Source: Actinomycetota bacterium
Lineage (GTDB): Bacteria > Actinomycetota > Acidimicrobiia > Acidimicrobiales > Microtrichaceae
NCBI GenBank assembly: GCA_009700815.1
Contig: WLLG01000144.1
Location: 1-6,181 of the forward strand
Length of the DNA stretch: 6,181 nucleotides
Direction of reading: 5' to 3'
In this document: positions 5,000 to 6,181 of the stretch, piece after piece
Layout of the letters: every line of letters begins with the position of its first letter
Position numbering within the stretch: the stretch's first letter is position 1
The notes under the pieces: model-generated
The model's database searches: none
What the model saw: the letters and a program-made list of their open reading frames with translations, nothing else
What the model was told of the DNA's origin: nothing
Made by a program: the position numbers and the translations under genes

Positions 5000-6122
5000 G
5001 ATCACAGCCACAGATGGTCTGGCCCGAACTGGCGTCGTGAGCACTACTCGAGGCTCGTTTGCAACTCCAGTGTTCATGCCCGTAGGCACTCGGGGTGCCA
5101 TCCGCTCCTTGAGCACTCATGAGCTCGCTGGCCTACGAACGGCCGAAGGCAGCCGGGCCGAGATTTTGCTCGCAAATACCTATCACCTCATGCTCAGGCC
5201 TGGGGCAGAGACTGTGGACACGCTTGGAGGATTGCACCGCTTTAGCGGATTCACGGGGCATATGCTGACCGACTCTGGCGGGTATCAGGTGTTTTCTCTT
5301 GCCCCCAAGGTGACTGCTGAGGGAGCAAGGTTCAAGTCCACCTATGACGGGACGAGTCACATGCTCACTCCCGAAGGGGCCGTCAAGACTCAAGAGTTAC
5401 TCGGGGCTGACATGCAGATGGTTCTTGACGTCTGCGCGCCACTTCCCTCGTCTGAGTCAGTGCTTCGCGAAGCCGTAGAGACCACTGCTGCATGGGCTGC
5501 TCGCGCACGTCTCGCACATCGCCGTACTCATGACCAAGCCTTGCTCGGCATCGTGCAAGGCGGAGACAACATCGTGTTGCGACGGGAGTCCGCGCAGCGA
5601 ACGGTAGAGCTTGATTTCGATGCTTACGCTGTTGGCGGACTGTCCGTTGGAGAGACCAGAGAGCGAATGTTGCCAGCGCTGCAGTCTGCACTCGCTGAAC
5701 TGCCAGTCGACCAACCGCGCTACTTGATGGGCGTGGGGGATCCGCTTTCGATTCTTGAAGCAGTCTCGCTCGGAGTGGACATGTTTGATTGCGTCCTGCC
5801 TACTCGACTTGCGCGTCACGGGACGCTTCTGACAAACACTGGGCGACTCAACATCAAGCGAGCCGAGTTTGCTCGAAGTGAGGATCCAGTCGATCCAAAC
5901 TGCCCCTGCGCCACCTGCGTCAATTATCCCCGAGGCCTACTCCGCCACCTGAGTTGCCTTGGTGAGAGCACTGCTCACACGCTCTGCACCATTCATAACC
6001 TGACTTGGATTTTAGGTTTTGTGGATCAAATCCGCATGGCAATTGTGGCTGGGAAGCTAGAAGATTTCCGTTCCCAAGTCACCCCTGTCTGGTCGACAAT
6101 GGGACCCGGGCTAGGGGAGTAA
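4983..6122 (+). CDS. tgt: Bacterial tRNA-guanine transglycosylase
   Basis: Tgt exchanges guanine 34 for preQ1 in tRNAs with GUN anticodons (Asp, Asn, His, Tyr), the step before QueA. From ATG 4983 it has 379 residues, the usual length; GTG 4977 would add two. Residues below use the ATG numbering. FMPVGTRGAIRSL lies near 31-43, and LTDSGGYQVFSL (95-106) contains the base-binding D97. LGIVQGG (188-194) and VGGLSVGE (217-224) form the substrate pocket, MFDCVLPTR (267-275) contains the nucleophile D269, and the zinc site is C307, C309, C312 and H338. All expected residues are present. A small difference is a slightly longer loop at RTAEGSRAE (52-60). The gene overlaps queA by 17 bases, so the two are translationally linked. 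Confidence 0.97.
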   Translation: MKLKLEITATDGLARTGVVSTTRGSFATPVFMPVGTRGAIRSLSTHELAGLRTAEGSRAEILLANTYHLMLRPGAETVDTLGGLHRFSGFTGHMLTDSGGYQVFSLAPKVTAEGARFKSTYDGTSHMLTPEGAVKTQELLGADMQMVLDVCAPLPSSESVLREAVETTAAWAARARLAHRRTHDQALLGIVQGGDNIVLRRESAQRTVELDFDAYAVGGLSVGETRERMLPALQSALAELPVDQPRYLMGVGDPLSILEAVSLGVDMFDCVLPTRLARHGTLLTNTGRLNIKRAEFARSEDPVDPNCPCATCVNYPRGLLRHLSCLGESTAHTLCTIHNLTWILGFVDQIRMAIVAGKLEDFRSQVTPVWSTMGPGLGE

Positions 6123-6168
6123 CCACTGCGGACCCTTCGAGGAGTTCTGATCGACAGATGCAAGGGCC

Positions 6169-6174
6169 TAGACT
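6169..6174 (+). promoter_or_regulatory. Possible -10 element for the next operon
   Basis: TAGACT fits the TANNNT pattern and sits in the non-coding tail after tgt (6123-6181), followed by a CT repeat up to the window edge. The -35 is weak: TTCTGA at 6145-6150 has an 18-base spacer but few matches, and the better TCGACA at 6151-6156 is too close. In many bacteria yajC-secDF follow tgt, so a promoter for such an operon would be expected here, but the next gene is not visible. No terminator hairpin with a T run is seen after tgt. Confidence 0.3.
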
Positions 6175-6181
6175 CTCTCTA

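Noticed and set aside
6139..6181. Possible start of a further gene at ATG 6158, preceded by GAGGAG at 6139-6144
   Set aside because: The spacing of 13 bases is too long for a normal Shine-Dalgarno sequence, only eight codons are visible, and the candidate TAGACT -10 element would lie inside it. Not enough sequence to call.

Overview
The window is a stretch of bacterial chromosome with all genes on the plus strand: the 3' end of yebC, then ruvC, ruvA, ruvB, an acyl-CoA dehydrogenase gene, queA and tgt. Base composition is moderately GC-rich (mid-50s percent by eye). The yebC-ruvC-ruvA-ruvB order, the GAAC-N4-GTTC type LexA box, an apparently leaderless GTG start and the style of the RuvA, RuvB and QueA proteins suggest an actinobacterium, possibly of the Acidimicrobiia type. 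That placement is an inference from protein and promoter style and was not tested by a search.

Layout. Bases 1-279 encode the last 92 residues of a YebC-family protein. A 66-base gap then carries a -10-like hexamer followed directly by a perfect CGAAC-N4-GTTCG palindrome that overlaps the ruvC start codon. The three Holliday-junction genes follow in tight order: ruvC and ruvA overlap by ATGA, and ruvA and ruvB are 27 bases apart. A 139-base T-rich gap (2619-2757) with a plausible promoter and a strong ribosome binding site precedes a long-chain-type acyl-CoA dehydrogenase. queA starts 19 bases after that gene with no Shine-Dalgarno sequence, and tgt overlaps the end of queA. The last 59 bases hold no identifiable gene but include a TAGACT -10-like hexamer that may serve the next operon.

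Function. RuvA and RuvB form the branch-migration motor and RuvC is the resolvase that cuts Holliday junctions. The operator at ruvC implies DNA-damage (SOS) control of the set. Tgt and QueA catalyse two steps of queuosine synthesis in the tRNA wobble position: Tgt exchanges G34 for preQ1, and QueA converts it to epoxyqueuosine. The acyl-CoA dehydrogenase is metabolically unrelated and interrupts the familiar ruvCAB-queA-tgt order.

No undescribed multi-gene system is visible. The points most worth checking are the LexA box on the ruvC start codon, an exact 18-bp in-frame tandem duplication in the queA tail, a duplicated start-site-like sequence at the 5' end of ruvB, and the inserted acyl-CoA dehydrogenase gene.
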